A model generated the notes under the pieces. The model had not been told where the DNA came from and did no database searches. It worked only from the letters and a program-made list of their open reading frames with translations. A stretch of DNA of 22,191 nucleotides from Salinimicrobium sp049687495 (lineage in GTDB: Bacteria; Bacteroidota; Bacteroidia; Flavobacteriales; Flavobacteriaceae): contig JBAVJB010000135.1 in assembly GCA_049687495.1 (NCBI GenBank), positions 1-22,191 on the forward strand. Direction: 5' to 3'. Every line of letters begins with the position of its first letter. The stretch's first letter is position 1. A program made the position numbers and the translations under genes. This document shows, piece after piece, positions 1-8,051 of this stretch.

Positions 1-110
1 TCCAGGTCAATTTTGTTCGCTTTTAAAATACTTTCTTTTTCTTTTTCTACAAGATTTGCCATTGAAAGTAACACGGCATTGCGTTCTTCAATGGTTAAAA
101 CAGTATTCAT
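1..110 (-). CDS. proA: Glutamate-5-semialdehyde dehydrogenase (gamma-glutamyl phosphate reductase), N-terminal fragment
   Basis: An open frame begins at ATG 108-110 on the minus strand and runs off the left edge, giving 36 complete codons. The residues include RNAVLLSMANLVEKEKES and ILKANKIDL. This matches the start of ProA proteins, where a helix of the form RNxVLxxMAxLL is followed by IxxANxxDL. ProA reduces gamma-glutamyl phosphate to glutamate-5-semialdehyde in proline synthesis. The catalytic cysteine and NADPH-binding parts lie outside the window, so the call rests on the N-terminal pattern alone. The 79-base leader (111-189) is AT-rich and shows no clear TAnnTTTG promoter box. The gene is separated from the efflux operon upstream by a terminator, so it should have its own promoter. 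Confidence 0.65.
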   Translation of the reverse strand, partial: MNTVLTIEERNAVLLSMANLVEKEKESILKANKIDL

Positions 111-189
111 TCTTTAGTTTTTAATTAATATTAAATTGAACTGTATTATAGGGTTCAAACACTTTGCCAGACTCCCGAAAAAAAAGAAA

Positions 190-212
190 ACCTCCGGATA
201 TGCTCCGGAGGT
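190..212 (-). terminator. Rho-independent terminator of the efflux operon
   Basis: A perfect 9-bp stem (ACCTCCGGA 190-198 with TCCGGAGGT 204-212) closes a 5-base loop. Read on the minus strand, it is followed by a run of Ts interrupted by one C (the complement of 178-189). It lies 22 bases after the RND permease stop codon. Confidence 0.88.
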
Positions 213-234
213 CTCTCAAAAATGCCCTTTTTGA

Positions 235-3200
235 CTAGGCTTTTTCTTTTCTCTTATTATAGATCTTTACTCGTGCCCTGTTGACCAGATACAGCATAGC
301 CGGCACTACCACAAGGGTAAGGAAGGTCGCAAAGATGAGCCCGAAGATCACCGTCCATGCCAGCGGCCCCCAAAAGATCACGTTATCACCTCCCACATAG
401 ATCTGCGGATCATAATCTGTAAAAAGTGTAAAAAAGTCAATATTGAGACCAATTGCCAGTGGGATCAAGCCCAACACTGTCGTAATGGCAGTTAACAATA
501 CCGGTCGCAGCCTGGATTTACCCCCTTGTACGATCACCTCAAAATATTGCTGTTTTGTCAGGGCTTCATGTTCGTCCATTTCCAGGTCACGCTTCTTACG
601 GTCGATTAGGATCTGGGTGTAATCTACCAGTACAATGGCATTGTTTACCACAATTCCCGCGAGGGAAATAATTCCCATCATCGTCATTATAATGATGAAG
701 TCCATGTTGAAAAATACCATTCCCAAAAATACCCCGGCCAAACTCAGGAATACCGCCATCAAGATGATGAGGGGTTTAGGGATAGAGTTGAACTGGGCCA
801 CAAGGATGAGCAATATTCCGCCAAGGCCAATAAGCAAAGCCTTCAGCAAAAATGCCATATTCTCTGCCTGTTTCTCCTGCTCCCCGGTAAATTCCAGGCT
901 CATGCTCTTTGGCAGTTCATAGCTCTGCAATTCATTCTGAAGCTGTTCTACGATGGCATTTCCGTTGTAACCTTCAAGAACGTTGGAGTATAAAGTGATC
1001 ACCCTTTTGAGATCTTTTCTTTTTATCGAGCTGAAAGCCGAAGTTAGCTCCTTGTCGATCACAGAAGAAATTGGTACCTGCACAATAGCGCCGGTATTCT
1101 GGTTCTTAAAGGTGATAGGCTGATTGAAAAGTACATTCTCATCATACCTGAAATCCTGGTTGAACCTGATGTTGATATCATAATCTTCATCGCGTTCCTT
1201 ATAGGTAGAGATCTCTTCCCCATAAATAGCACGTCTCAAAGTCTGGCCAACGGTTGCCGAAGAAACTCCCAGCTGCCCTGCCTTAACCCGGTCCACACGA
1301 ATGTTAAGCTCAGGTTTTGATTTATTTACATCGATTTGAAGGTCTTCAATCCCTGGAATTCCTAAATCGTTAATGTACTCCCTCAAGTCTTCTGCTTCGG
1401 TGAGCATCTGCTCATAATCTTCACCCTTCAGCTCGATGTTGATAGGGTAACCTGTTGGCGGTCCTGCAGCATCTTTCTCTACAATAATGGAGGCGCCGGC
1501 AAAACCCTGCACGGCATCCCGAACTTCAGAAAGCACATGGCTACTTTCCACCCCGCGGCGCTTTTTGTATTCGCGCATAGAAAGGGTGATCTTCGCCTTG
1601 TGCGGCATCTCATTTTGCTGTCCGCCATCGGTTTGAGGGTTTCCTGCACCCTGGCCTACCTGGGAAATGGCAGATTCCACCATGAAGTTGTAGCCGTCTT
1701 CGTCTTCATATTTTTTAATGACATCAAAAACCCTTTGCTCTACCTGTTTTGTAAGTTCATTCGTTTTCCTAATATCGGTTCCTTCAGGATACTCTATATA
1801 GGTGATGATCTGGTTCGGCTGATTTTCGGGAAAAAACAACACCTTTGGCTTTACAATTCCAATGAGAACAAAAGAAATGATCAGCAACAATACAGTTCCG
1901 AAGAAAACCATGTAAGCATTCTTCCCGCGAAGCGAGAATTTCAAGGTCCTTTCATAGTTGTTCTCCAGCACCTTCAAAGCCTTGTACTGGAAGTAATCAA
2001 CCAGTTTTACCAGGGCATATTTGTACAACCACATCATGATGGCCAGCAACAACAGCAAGTTTGCGATCGCACGTACGGCACCCATGTCCATGACAAAACC
2101 AAGGATGAGGACCAAAACGCCTGTTCCCGCCAACACTGCACTAATCCTGATCAATCGTTTTTTAGACAGGCTTTTCTCTTCGGTCTTCATGAATTGAGAG
2201 GTAAGCATCGAGTTGATGATGAGCGCAACGAACAGCGAGGAGCCTAAAACTATGGAAAGGGTGATAGGGAAGTACATCATGAATTTCCCAATGGTTCCCG
2301 GCCATAATCCCAGCGGAAAAAAGGCTGCCAAAGTGGTCGCTGTTGAAGCGATAATTGGCCAGGCGATCTCGGCAACCCCCTGTTTTGCTGCCTGTTTTCT
2401 CGGCATGCCCTGGCTCATGAGGCTATAAACGTTCTCCACGACCACGATCCCGTTATCTACCAGCATTCCCAGCCCCATTACAAGGGCAAAAAGTACCATC
2501 GTATTTAATGTAAAGCCAATGCTCGACAAAATGATGAACGAAAGGAACATGGAAAGCGGAATGGCAAACCCTACAAAAAGGGCATTTCTAAAGCCTAAGA
2601 AGAACATCAAAACCAGCACCACCAGGATCACCCCAAAAATGATGTTGTTTACCAGGTCATCAACCATGTTTTGTGTAGTGGTAGATTGGTCGTTGGAGTA
2701 GGAGATATGCAGGTCATCTGGCAGGTAAGTCTCTTTCTCATTTTCGACGATCTCTTTGATATCGTCAATAGCCTCGATCATGTTTTTCCCGCTACGCTTC
2801 TTGATATCCAGCATCACAACCGGCTGCCCGTATTCCCGGGCAAAAGTGGTAGGCTCTTTTTCCTGGAACTTAATTTCAGCAATGTCTCTAAGAAAAACAT
2901 TCCCGTCTTCGCGTTTTACGATCACGTTCTCCAGCTCTGCCGGGTCTTCGATCTCTCCCAGGATCCTGATATTCTTCTGCACTCCGCCGGTGATCACGTT
3001 TCCTCCCGAGATGGTCTGGTTTTCCATGCTCACCGCGCTGATGATGTCCTGAAAACTCACTTTTGAAGCCGCCATCTTGTGAGGATCTACCGCGATCTCT
3101 ACCTCTTTTTCCTCGGCGCCGCGAATGGAAGCTTCCTTGATCTGCGGAAGCAGCTCGATGCGGTCCTGCAGATATTCGCCAAATTCCTTCAGCTTTTGAA

Positions 3201-3684
3201 CCGGATAATCTCCGGTGAGGTTGATGTTGAGAATAGGCATCTCTTCGGAAAGGTTGAGGTCGAAGACGTTTGGTTCTACCTTGGCACCATTGTCCATGGT
3301 AGGCCACGTGGTAGAAGCCTTCTCCTGGTCTACCTTATCCTTTACCTTTTGCTTGGCTTCTTCTACGGCTATGTCTTCATCAAAGGTGACGATGACCAGG
3401 GAGTAGTCCTGAAGCGTGGTAGAGGTGATCTCGTTGACCCCTCCAATATTATTGAATTCTTCCTCCAGCGGCTCGGTGATGAATTTTTCGACATCCTCGG
3501 CAGAGTTTCCGGGGTTCACAGAGCTCACATAGATCTTGGTCTCCACCACTTCCGGGAACGATTCCCGCGGCATGGCGTAATAAGACATGAGCCCGCCAAT
3601 CATGATGATGGCAATGATCACATAGACCGTCATCTTGTTGTCTATAGCCCAGGAAGAAAGTTTAAAGTCTTTGTCCAGTTTCAT
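235..3684 (-). CDS. RND-family efflux transporter, inner-membrane permease (AcrB-like)
   Basis: This 1149-residue permease would exchange protons for drugs or other toxic compounds across the inner membrane, working with the fusion protein and outer-membrane factor encoded just before it. The N-terminus has the AcrB-type TM1 (about 18-36) followed by MPRESFPEV, then a periplasmic porter domain, a TM2-6 block, a second porter domain and TM8-12. TM4 carries GMLVDNGIVVVENVY, so D410 matches AcrB D407 and N411 replaces D408. TM10 carries GIVVNNAIVLVDY, where N1014 falls at the position of AcrB K940. The protein is about 100 residues longer than AcrB. About 50 of these (roughly 505-560) form two extra hydrophobic segments between TM6 and TM7. 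It is the last gene of the operon, 31 bases after the fusion protein. The substrate cannot be told from sequence, and the DN/NN pattern suggests a subfamily other than classical AcrB/MexB. Confidence 0.93.
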   Translation of the reverse strand: MKLDKDFKLSSWAIDNKMTVYVIIAIIMIGGLMSYYAMPRESFPEVVETKIYVSSVNPGNSAEDVEKFITEPLEEEFNNIGGVNEITSTTLQDYSLVIVTFDEDIAVEEAKQKVKDKVDQEKASTTWPTMDNGAKVEPNVFDLNLSEEMPILNINLTGDYPVQKLKEFGEYLQDRIELLPQIKEASIRGAEEKEVEIAVDPHKMAASKVSFQDIISAVSMENQTISGGNVITGGVQKNIRILGEIEDPAELENVIVKREDGNVFLRDIAEIKFQEKEPTTFAREYGQPVVMLDIKKRSGKNMIEAIDDIKEIVENEKETYLPDDLHISYSNDQSTTTQNMVDDLVNNIIFGVILVVLVLMFFLGFRNALFVGFAIPLSMFLSFIILSSIGFTLNTMVLFALVMGLGMLVDNGIVVVENVYSLMSQGMPRKQAAKQGVAEIAWPIIASTATTLAAFFPLGLWPGTIGKFMMYFPITLSIVLGSSLFVALIINSMLTSQFMKTEEKSLSKKRLIRISAVLAGTGVLVLILGFVMDMGAVRAIANLLLLLAIMMWLYKYALVKLVDYFQYKALKVLENNYERTLKFSLRGKNAYMVFFGTVLLLIISFVLIGIVKPKVLFFPENQPNQIITYIEYPEGTDIRKTNELTKQVEQRVFDVIKKYEDEDGYNFMVESAISQVGQGAGNPQTDGGQQNEMPHKAKITLSMREYKKRRGVESSHVLSEVRDAVQGFAGASIIVEKDAAGPPTGYPINIELKGEDYEQMLTEAEDLREYINDLGIPGIEDLQIDVNKSKPELNIRVDRVKAGQLGVSSATVGQTLRRAIYGEEISTYKERDEDYDINIRFNQDFRYDENVLFNQPITFKNQNTGAIVQVPISSVIDKELTSAFSSIKRKDLKRVITLYSNVLEGYNGNAIVEQLQNELQSYELPKSMSLEFTGEQEKQAENMAFLLKALLIGLGGILLILVAQFNSIPKPLIILMAVFLSLAGVFLGMVFFNMDFIIIMTMMGIISLAGIVVNNAIVLVDYTQILIDRKKRDLEMDEHEALTKQQYFEVIVQGGKSRLRPVLLTAITTVLGLIPLAIGLNIDFFTLFTDYDPQIYVGGDNVIFWGPLAWTVIFGLIFATFLTLVVVPAMLYLVNRARVKIYNKRKEKA

Positions 3685-3715
3685 TCAAATAATGTTTTTA
3701 ATGCTGCGGAAAATG

Positions 3716-4873
3716 TTATTCCCTGATCTTTATCTGTTCCCCGTCGTGTAGGTTCTTCGCGCCTTCGGTAACCAAAAGTTCCCCGGCTTTAAGTCCGCTC
3801 AATACTTCAACCGTATCATTATAGGAGGCGCCTAATTCCAGAATTCTTTTTTGAGCGATACCCGTAGCATCGCCTTTTTTCTCCATTACGTAAGCTACAC
3901 TTTCACCTGCGGCATTCTTTTGAACCACGCTTTCGGGAATGGTGACCGCCTTTTCAGCGGTGTAGTCGTTCAGTTTGATGGTGGCGATGAGGTTTGGCTT
4001 TACCTGCTCCTGGCTGTCTGGAACGGCTACTCTCACTTCAAAGGTCCTGTTGTTAGGATTGATGAAATTGCCCACCTGCTGGATCTTGCTTGTGAACTGT
4101 GTGCCGGTAGCGCCGATCTCTACAATAACTTCGGTGCCTTTTTTGATCTTTCCGAGGTAAGATTCGGGAACGGCTGCGGTAATATACATGTCAGACAGGT
4201 TGATGAGCCTGAAAAGCCTGCTTTGTCCCGGCGCAACTACTTCGCCTTCATCTGTAAAGATCTCGTCGATCACTCCGCTAAAAGGTGCACGCACCACGGT
4301 TTTTCCCAACTGTGATTTTAGCTGGTTAACCGAATTCTGTACCGCTTCATAGTTGGTCTTGGCCTCCAGGTACTGTATCTCTGAACCAATATTCTGTTCC
4401 CACAGCCTTTGCTGCCGCTCAAAAGTGGTTTTTGCAAGCGCCAGTTGCGCCTCCAGCTGTGCAAGTTGATTGGCAAGTCCGCCGTCATCGATCTTAGCCA
4501 GAATTTGCCCTTTTTGAACCCTTTCTCCTTCTTTTACTGAAATGTTCAAAAGAATTCCTGAATATTCAGGATAGATAGTGATGTTCTGGTCGGTTTCCAC
4601 ATCTCCCGGAAGCTCTACATAATGTTTGAACAGGGTGTCGTTGATCCTCCTGGTTTCCACCAGTGCAAACTGCTCGTTCACGTCCAGTTCTTGGATGGCT
4701 TCATCTAAAGAAGCGATCTGCGAGCTCAATTCACTTTGCTTGCTGCTCAATTCTGCTTTTTTCGCTCTTATTTCCTGCAGGTTTCCTTCGTCGATGACCT
4801 CCTCAACAGATTTTTCTTTTCCGCAGGAGTAAAGCGCAAGGGCACTGAATATAACTAGGCTTATTTTTCTCAT
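3716..4873 (-). CDS. RND efflux periplasmic adaptor (membrane-fusion protein), lipoprotein
   Basis: This 385-residue adaptor links the RND permease to the outer-membrane factor in the periplasm. The N-terminus is a lipoprotein signal, with a short hydrophobic stretch ending LALYSC and Cys17 as the probable lipidation site. Residues about 30-64 form a heptad-like, charged coiled coil placed before the usual domains. After it come the first half of the lipoyl-like domain (GILLNISVKEGERVQKGQI), an alpha-hairpin (about 135-190), the second lipoyl half (TVVRAPFSGVIDEIFTDEG), and the beta-barrel and membrane-proximal domains to the C-terminus. This is the HlyD/AcrA family order. The start ATG (4871-4873) lies 21 bases after the tolC-like stop, so the genes are co-transcribed. 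The extra N-terminal coiled coil is the only unusual element. Confidence 0.93.
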   Translation of the reverse strand: MRKISLVIFSALALYSCGKEKSVEEVIDEGNLQEIRAKKAELSSKQSELSSQIASLDEAIQELDVNEQFALVETRRINDTLFKHYVELPGDVETDQNITIYPEYSGILLNISVKEGERVQKGQILAKIDDGGLANQLAQLEAQLALAKTTFERQQRLWEQNIGSEIQYLEAKTNYEAVQNSVNQLKSQLGKTVVRAPFSGVIDEIFTDEGEVVAPGQSRLFRLINLSDMYITAAVPESYLGKIKKGTEVIVEIGATGTQFTSKIQQVGNFINPNNRTFEVRVAVPDSQEQVKPNLIATIKLNDYTAEKAVTIPESVVQKNAAGESVAYVMEKKGDATGIAQKRILELGASYNDTVEVLSGLKAGELLVTEGAKNLHDGEQIKIRE

Positions 4874-4894
4874 TTTTGAACTGTTAGTTTGTCG

Positions 4895-6331
4895 TTATTC
4901 TTCCTCTTCGGAATATGTTTTTGTGCTTAATACGGTCTCGAGTTCCACTTTGGCGCTTATCACGTCCATCATGGCTTCGAGCAAACTTTGCTGGGCGGTG
5001 TAAAGCTGTCGCTGGGCTTCGCTTAGCTCAAAACTGCTGGAAAGACCCTCAAAAAATTTGATCTGGTTCTTGTTCTCGATGCGTTCGGCCAGCGCCAGGC
5101 TTTCCTGCCGCGTCTCCAGCGTTTCCAGGCTGAACTTATAATCGGCTTTTGCTGAAGCGATCTCCAGTTTTACCTGGTTCTTCTCCTGCTCCAGGTCCAG
5201 CAAAGCCTGCTCGTACTCCAGTTGCTTTTGCTTGGTACGGGAAGCGCGCATTCCACTGCTAAAGATGGGAATGTTGAGGCTTACTCCTAAAATGGACTGG
5301 CCAAAATATTCCTGTGTATCATTAAAAAAGGTAAAGGAATCACTGTATCCGGAAGCACCGTAGTTAAGGAATCCGGTAATTGTTGGCAGCGCTTTTGCTT
5401 TTTCCAGTCTAACGAAGATCCTTGCGGCTTCAGCTGAATTCTGGGCGATCCTTACATCTATATTTTCTTCAACAGGAATGCTTTCGTTCAGCAGTTCCGG
5501 TTGGGTGAATTTGAGGGCCAGGCCAGAGAGTTCATCAGTTAGGATCACTTCTTTTTCAACAGGGATTCCCATGGCCATGTTGAGCATCTGGTAAGCGATC
5601 TCCATCATTCGTTCACTTCTTCCCAGGTTGTTCTCAAGGGTGAGACGGGTGATCTTCAGTTGTTCCACATCTTCTTCTTCGGCTAAACCATTTTCAAAGA
5701 TCTTTTGGGTGTCGTTGAGGTTTTTGGTGACGTTTTGAAGGTTGCTATTTAGAATGTCTACGCTTTGTTTCGCCATAAGCACATTTCCGTAGGCATTGAT
5801 CACCGCTTTACGCACTTCAAGATCGGTCTTGGTTTTGGCATTTTTGGAAATCTGTAACAGGGTCTTTGCCGACTGCACTCCAACTATATAAGAGCCGTCA
5901 AAGATCAGCTGTGACCAGGTGGCTGTTGCAGTCACATTCTGTTTGGTCCCAAACCGCACAGGGATAAAACCTTCGGGTGCGTTTACGGGTTCAGTGTTTC
6001 TTTGCACATTGGAAAAGTAGGTTTCCACAACATCAATCGTGGACTGTGTGTTATCAAAAGCGGCGGCAGGCAAAAGTGTCACCGGCTGTTTCAGGAAATT
6101 CTGGTAATCGACGTTGCCGTTGATCTGAGGCAAACCCTGGGAAATGATCTCCCACTTTTGGGCCAGCGCTTTCTCTACCTCTTTTTCAGATTTTACTGAA
6201 GAATAATTGTTCTCAAGCCCCAACAGTACTGCCTCTTCAAGTGAGAGTGAGAGCGGTTGTTGATCTTCTACCGTTTGGGCACTTAGGCTCAAACAGAACA
6301 ATCCTAACAGCAAGCTGCTAATTTTTTTCAT
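4895..6331 (-). CDS. TolC-family outer-membrane efflux protein
   Basis: This 478-residue protein has a clean signal peptide (MKKISSLLLGLFCLSLSAQ, cleavage probably near residue 18-19). Two TolC-type repeats follow, each with long amphipathic helices and outer-membrane beta segments such as TATWSQLIFDG and LGVSLNIPIFSSGMR. The second repeat motif, IPIFSSGMRASRTKQKQLEYEQ in family terms, is typical of outer-membrane factors (OEP family). As a trimer it would form the exit duct of the RND pump. The C-terminus ends in four glutamates. Its ATG follows the tetR stop by one base (TAA-A-ATG), so translation is probably coupled to the regulator. The length is normal for the family. The gene order regulator - duct - adaptor - permease, all on one strand, indicates a self-contained pump operon. 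Confidence 0.93.
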   Translation of the reverse strand: MKKISSLLLGLFCLSLSAQTVEDQQPLSLSLEEAVLLGLENNYSSVKSEKEVEKALAQKWEIISQGLPQINGNVDYQNFLKQPVTLLPAAAFDNTQSTIDVVETYFSNVQRNTEPVNAPEGFIPVRFGTKQNVTATATWSQLIFDGSYIVGVQSAKTLLQISKNAKTKTDLEVRKAVINAYGNVLMAKQSVDILNSNLQNVTKNLNDTQKIFENGLAEEEDVEQLKITRLTLENNLGRSERMMEIAYQMLNMAMGIPVEKEVILTDELSGLALKFTQPELLNESIPVEENIDVRIAQNSAEAARIFVRLEKAKALPTITGFLNYGASGYSDSFTFFNDTQEYFGQSILGVSLNIPIFSSGMRASRTKQKQLEYEQALLDLEQEKNQVKLEIASAKADYKFSLETLETRQESLALAERIENKNQIKFFEGLSSSFELSEAQRQLYTAQQSLLEAMMDVISAKVELETVLSTKTYSEEEE

Positions 6332-6332
6332 T

Positions 6333-6932
6333 TTAACTGTTTTTCAAATATTTATTGAGAGAGCTTCTTCCTTTATCGGTGACGATGGCTCTCAAGTGGT
6401 ATTCCAGGTGTTTCTCGATCAATTCATTTGTGGTATAATCGCTTTCGGGAAAAAGGTCGCGGTCCTTGATCCCCAGCATCCCCACAAAATAGATGCGGCT
6501 GGTAAAATCCAGCGGCAGGTCTTCGCGATACAGGCCCTGTGCCATTCCGCGTTCCAGGTTCTCTTTGATCTGGTCTTCCATCACCTGCTGTTGCTTGGCC
6601 TTCACCATGGTAAAGATCTTTGGGTAATATTTCTGAAGCTGGTACTGCGGCGAAGATTTTTCATCTTTAAGATGTTCAAGCGCAAAGTCCTTGATGGCAT
6701 AAAGTTCTTCAATAGGATCTTTTTTCTTGTTCCTTATTTCTTCAATGCCGCATGAAATATTCTCGAAAACATAAAGCGCGGTTGCCTCGATCAGCCTGGT
6801 CTTTGTTGCATAATGCGCGTAGATCGTCTTTTTTGAAATGCCCAATTCCGAAGCGATCTCATCCATAGTAACGCTCTTCACGCCCAGGCTAAGGAACATT
6901 TCTGCCGATCTCGCAAGAATTTTATTTTTCAC
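6333..6932 (-). CDS. TetR/AcrR-family transcriptional regulator, likely repressor of the efflux operon
   Basis: This 199-residue regulator has an N-terminal TetR helix-turn-helix: KNKILARSAEMFLSLG, VTMDEIASELGISKKTIYAHY, then a helix rich in charged residues. The ligand-binding C-terminal half is poorly conserved, as is usual. The open frame extends upstream to a TTG at 6983, but that TTG coincides with the -33 element of a strong promoter whose -7 box lies at 6954-6961. Transcription should therefore begin near 6948, which excludes the longer start. The first usable start downstream is GTG at 6930-6932, which places the helix KNKIL directly after the initiator, as in most TetR proteins. The next ATG (6897-6899) would cut into the first helix. 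The gene heads the pump operon and probably represses it and itself through the inverted repeat at 6966-6995. Confidence 0.88.
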   Translation of the reverse strand: MKNKILARSAEMFLSLGVKSVTMDEIASELGISKKTIYAHYATKTRLIEATALYVFENISCGIEEIRNKKKDPIEELYAIKDFALEHLKDEKSSPQYQLQKYYPKIFTMVKAKQQQVMEDQIKENLERGMAQGLYREDLPLDFTSRIYFVGMLGIKDRDLFPESDYTTNELIEKHLEYHLRAIVTDKGRSSLNKYLKNS

Positions 6933-6953
6933 AACCTTCGGTTTTTGAGGCTG

Positions 6954-6983
6954 CAAAGATACGAAAGGAAACTGCAAAAACAA
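6954..6983 (-). promoter_or_regulatory. Bacteroidota-type promoter of the tetR-tolC-MFP-RND operon
   Basis: On the minus strand TTG (6983-6981) is followed after exactly 19 bases by TATCTTTG (6961-6954), a perfect TAnnTTTG box. The predicted transcript start is near 6948, about 16 bases before the GTG start of tetR. Confidence 0.8.
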
Positions 6984-6995
6984 TTAAAGTTTCCT
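6966..6995. promoter_or_regulatory. Candidate TetR operator: 8-bp inverted repeat
   Basis: AGGAAACT (6966-6973) and AGTTTCCT (6988-6995) are perfect inverted repeats separated by 14 bases, 30 bp in all. The repeat covers the -33 element and most of the spacer of the tetR promoter. Its size, symmetry and place fit a TetR-family autoregulatory operator. No binding data exist here, so the role is inferred. Confidence 0.55.
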
Positions 6996-7076
6996 GAGTT
7001 TATTCCTACACGAATTTTAAGCTCTTAAAAATGTGCTTTTCTTCGGGTTTTGGTATTTTAGCCAAAAATTGTTCTT

Positions 7077-8051
7077 ATGCAGTCCACCGACCGGTACAGG
7101 AAAGATTTCCTCGATTATCTTTCAGAAAAGATCCAGAAAAAAGAACCCGAAAATCTTTACGAGCCCATGCTTTACATCCTGGGGCTGGGAGGAAAACGGG
7201 TGAGGCCGGTGCTGGTGCTTATGGCTGCCGAGATCTTTGGGAGCGACTATAAAAAGGCGCTTGACGCGGCACTTGCGATCGAGGTCTTTCATAATTTTTC
7301 CCTGGTTCATGACGACATTATGGATGATGCGCCTTTACGAAGAGGCAAGAAGACCGTGCATGAAAAGTGGGATGTGAATACCGCGATTCTTTCGGGAGAT
7401 GCGATGTTGATCAAGGCTTACCAATTGTTTGAAAACTACAACGGAGAGACCTTTAGAGAACTTGCCGAGTTATTTTCACAAACCGCTATTGAGGTTTGTG
7501 AAGGCCAGCAATATGACATGGACTTTGAGAGCCGCGAGGACGTGAGCATTGAAGAGTATCTTAAAATGATAGAATTTAAGACCGCTGTTCTGGTAGGGGC
7601 TTCTTTAAAAATGGGTGCGATCGTCGCGGGTACTTCAGAAGAGAATCGCCGGCAGATCTATGAATTCGGAAGGCTTTTAGGCATTGCTTTCCAGCTGCAG
7701 GACGATTACCTCGACGCTTTTGGTGATCCTGAAACCTTCGGGAAAAGAGTTGGCGGCGACATTATAGAGAACAAAAAGACCTTTTTGTATCTCACTTCCC
7801 TGAAAGAATCCGGTTCCGGGGAGGCGGTGCAGCTGGAGCACCTTTATTCAATAAATCCGCTGGATGCTTCGGCAAAAATAGAGACCGTAAAAGGCCTTTT
7901 TGAGAGCAGTGGTGCAGCCGAGCTTACCCGCCATGAAATAGAAAAGTACACGAAAATGGCATTTTCGGCACTGGAGCAGCTGGACATTCCCGAAGAAAAG
8001 AAAGAGCTGCTGCGTCAGTTTGGACAGGGCCTTATGGATCGCGAAGTTTAG
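7077..8051 (+). CDS. Trans-isoprenyl diphosphate synthase (short-chain, possibly geranylgeranyl)
   Basis: This 324-residue polyprenyl synthase condenses isopentenyl diphosphate onto allylic diphosphates. Visible motifs are GGKRVRP (38-44), the first aspartate-rich motif DDIMD (79-83), and the second, DDYLD (209-213), followed by the usual GKRVGGDIIENKKT. The first motif lacks the two-residue insertion of bacterial FPP synthases. An aromatic residue, F74, sits five positions before it, which is the chain-length pattern of type I GGPP synthases, so a C20 product is my best guess. The ATG at 7077 is divergent from tetR. A weak -7-like TATTTTAG lies at 7054-7061 without a well-spaced TTG. The stop codon overlaps the stop of the convergent beta-barrel gene by four bases. 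Farnesyl or longer products remain possible. Confidence 0.9.
   Translation: MQSTDRYRKDFLDYLSEKIQKKEPENLYEPMLYILGLGGKRVRPVLVLMAAEIFGSDYKKALDAALAIEVFHNFSLVHDDIMDDAPLRRGKKTVHEKWDVNTAILSGDAMLIKAYQLFENYNGETFRELAELFSQTAIEVCEGQQYDMDFESREDVSIEEYLKMIEFKTAVLVGASLKMGAIVAGTSEENRRQIYEFGRLLGIAFQLQDDYLDAFGDPETFGKRVGGDIIENKKTFLYLTSLKESGSGEAVQLEHLYSINPLDASAKIETVKGLFESSGAAELTRHEIEKYTKMAFSALEQLDIPEEKKELLRQFGQGLMDREV

Noticed and set aside
111..189. Promoter for the proA-like gene
   Set aside because: TATAAT-like bases occur, but there is no TAnnTTTG box with a TTG at proper distance, so I could not assign one.
213..232. Recurring CAAAAATGCC-like strings (near 216, 845, 8495, 16412, 19385) as a dispersed repeat
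   Set aside because: The matches are short, differ in their flanks, and mostly fall in unrelated codons; there is no consistent spacing or structure.
1537..2247. 236-residue plus-strand ORF opposite the RND permease
   Set aside because: It is an antisense shadow of the permease, with no motif, promoter or homology-like pattern.
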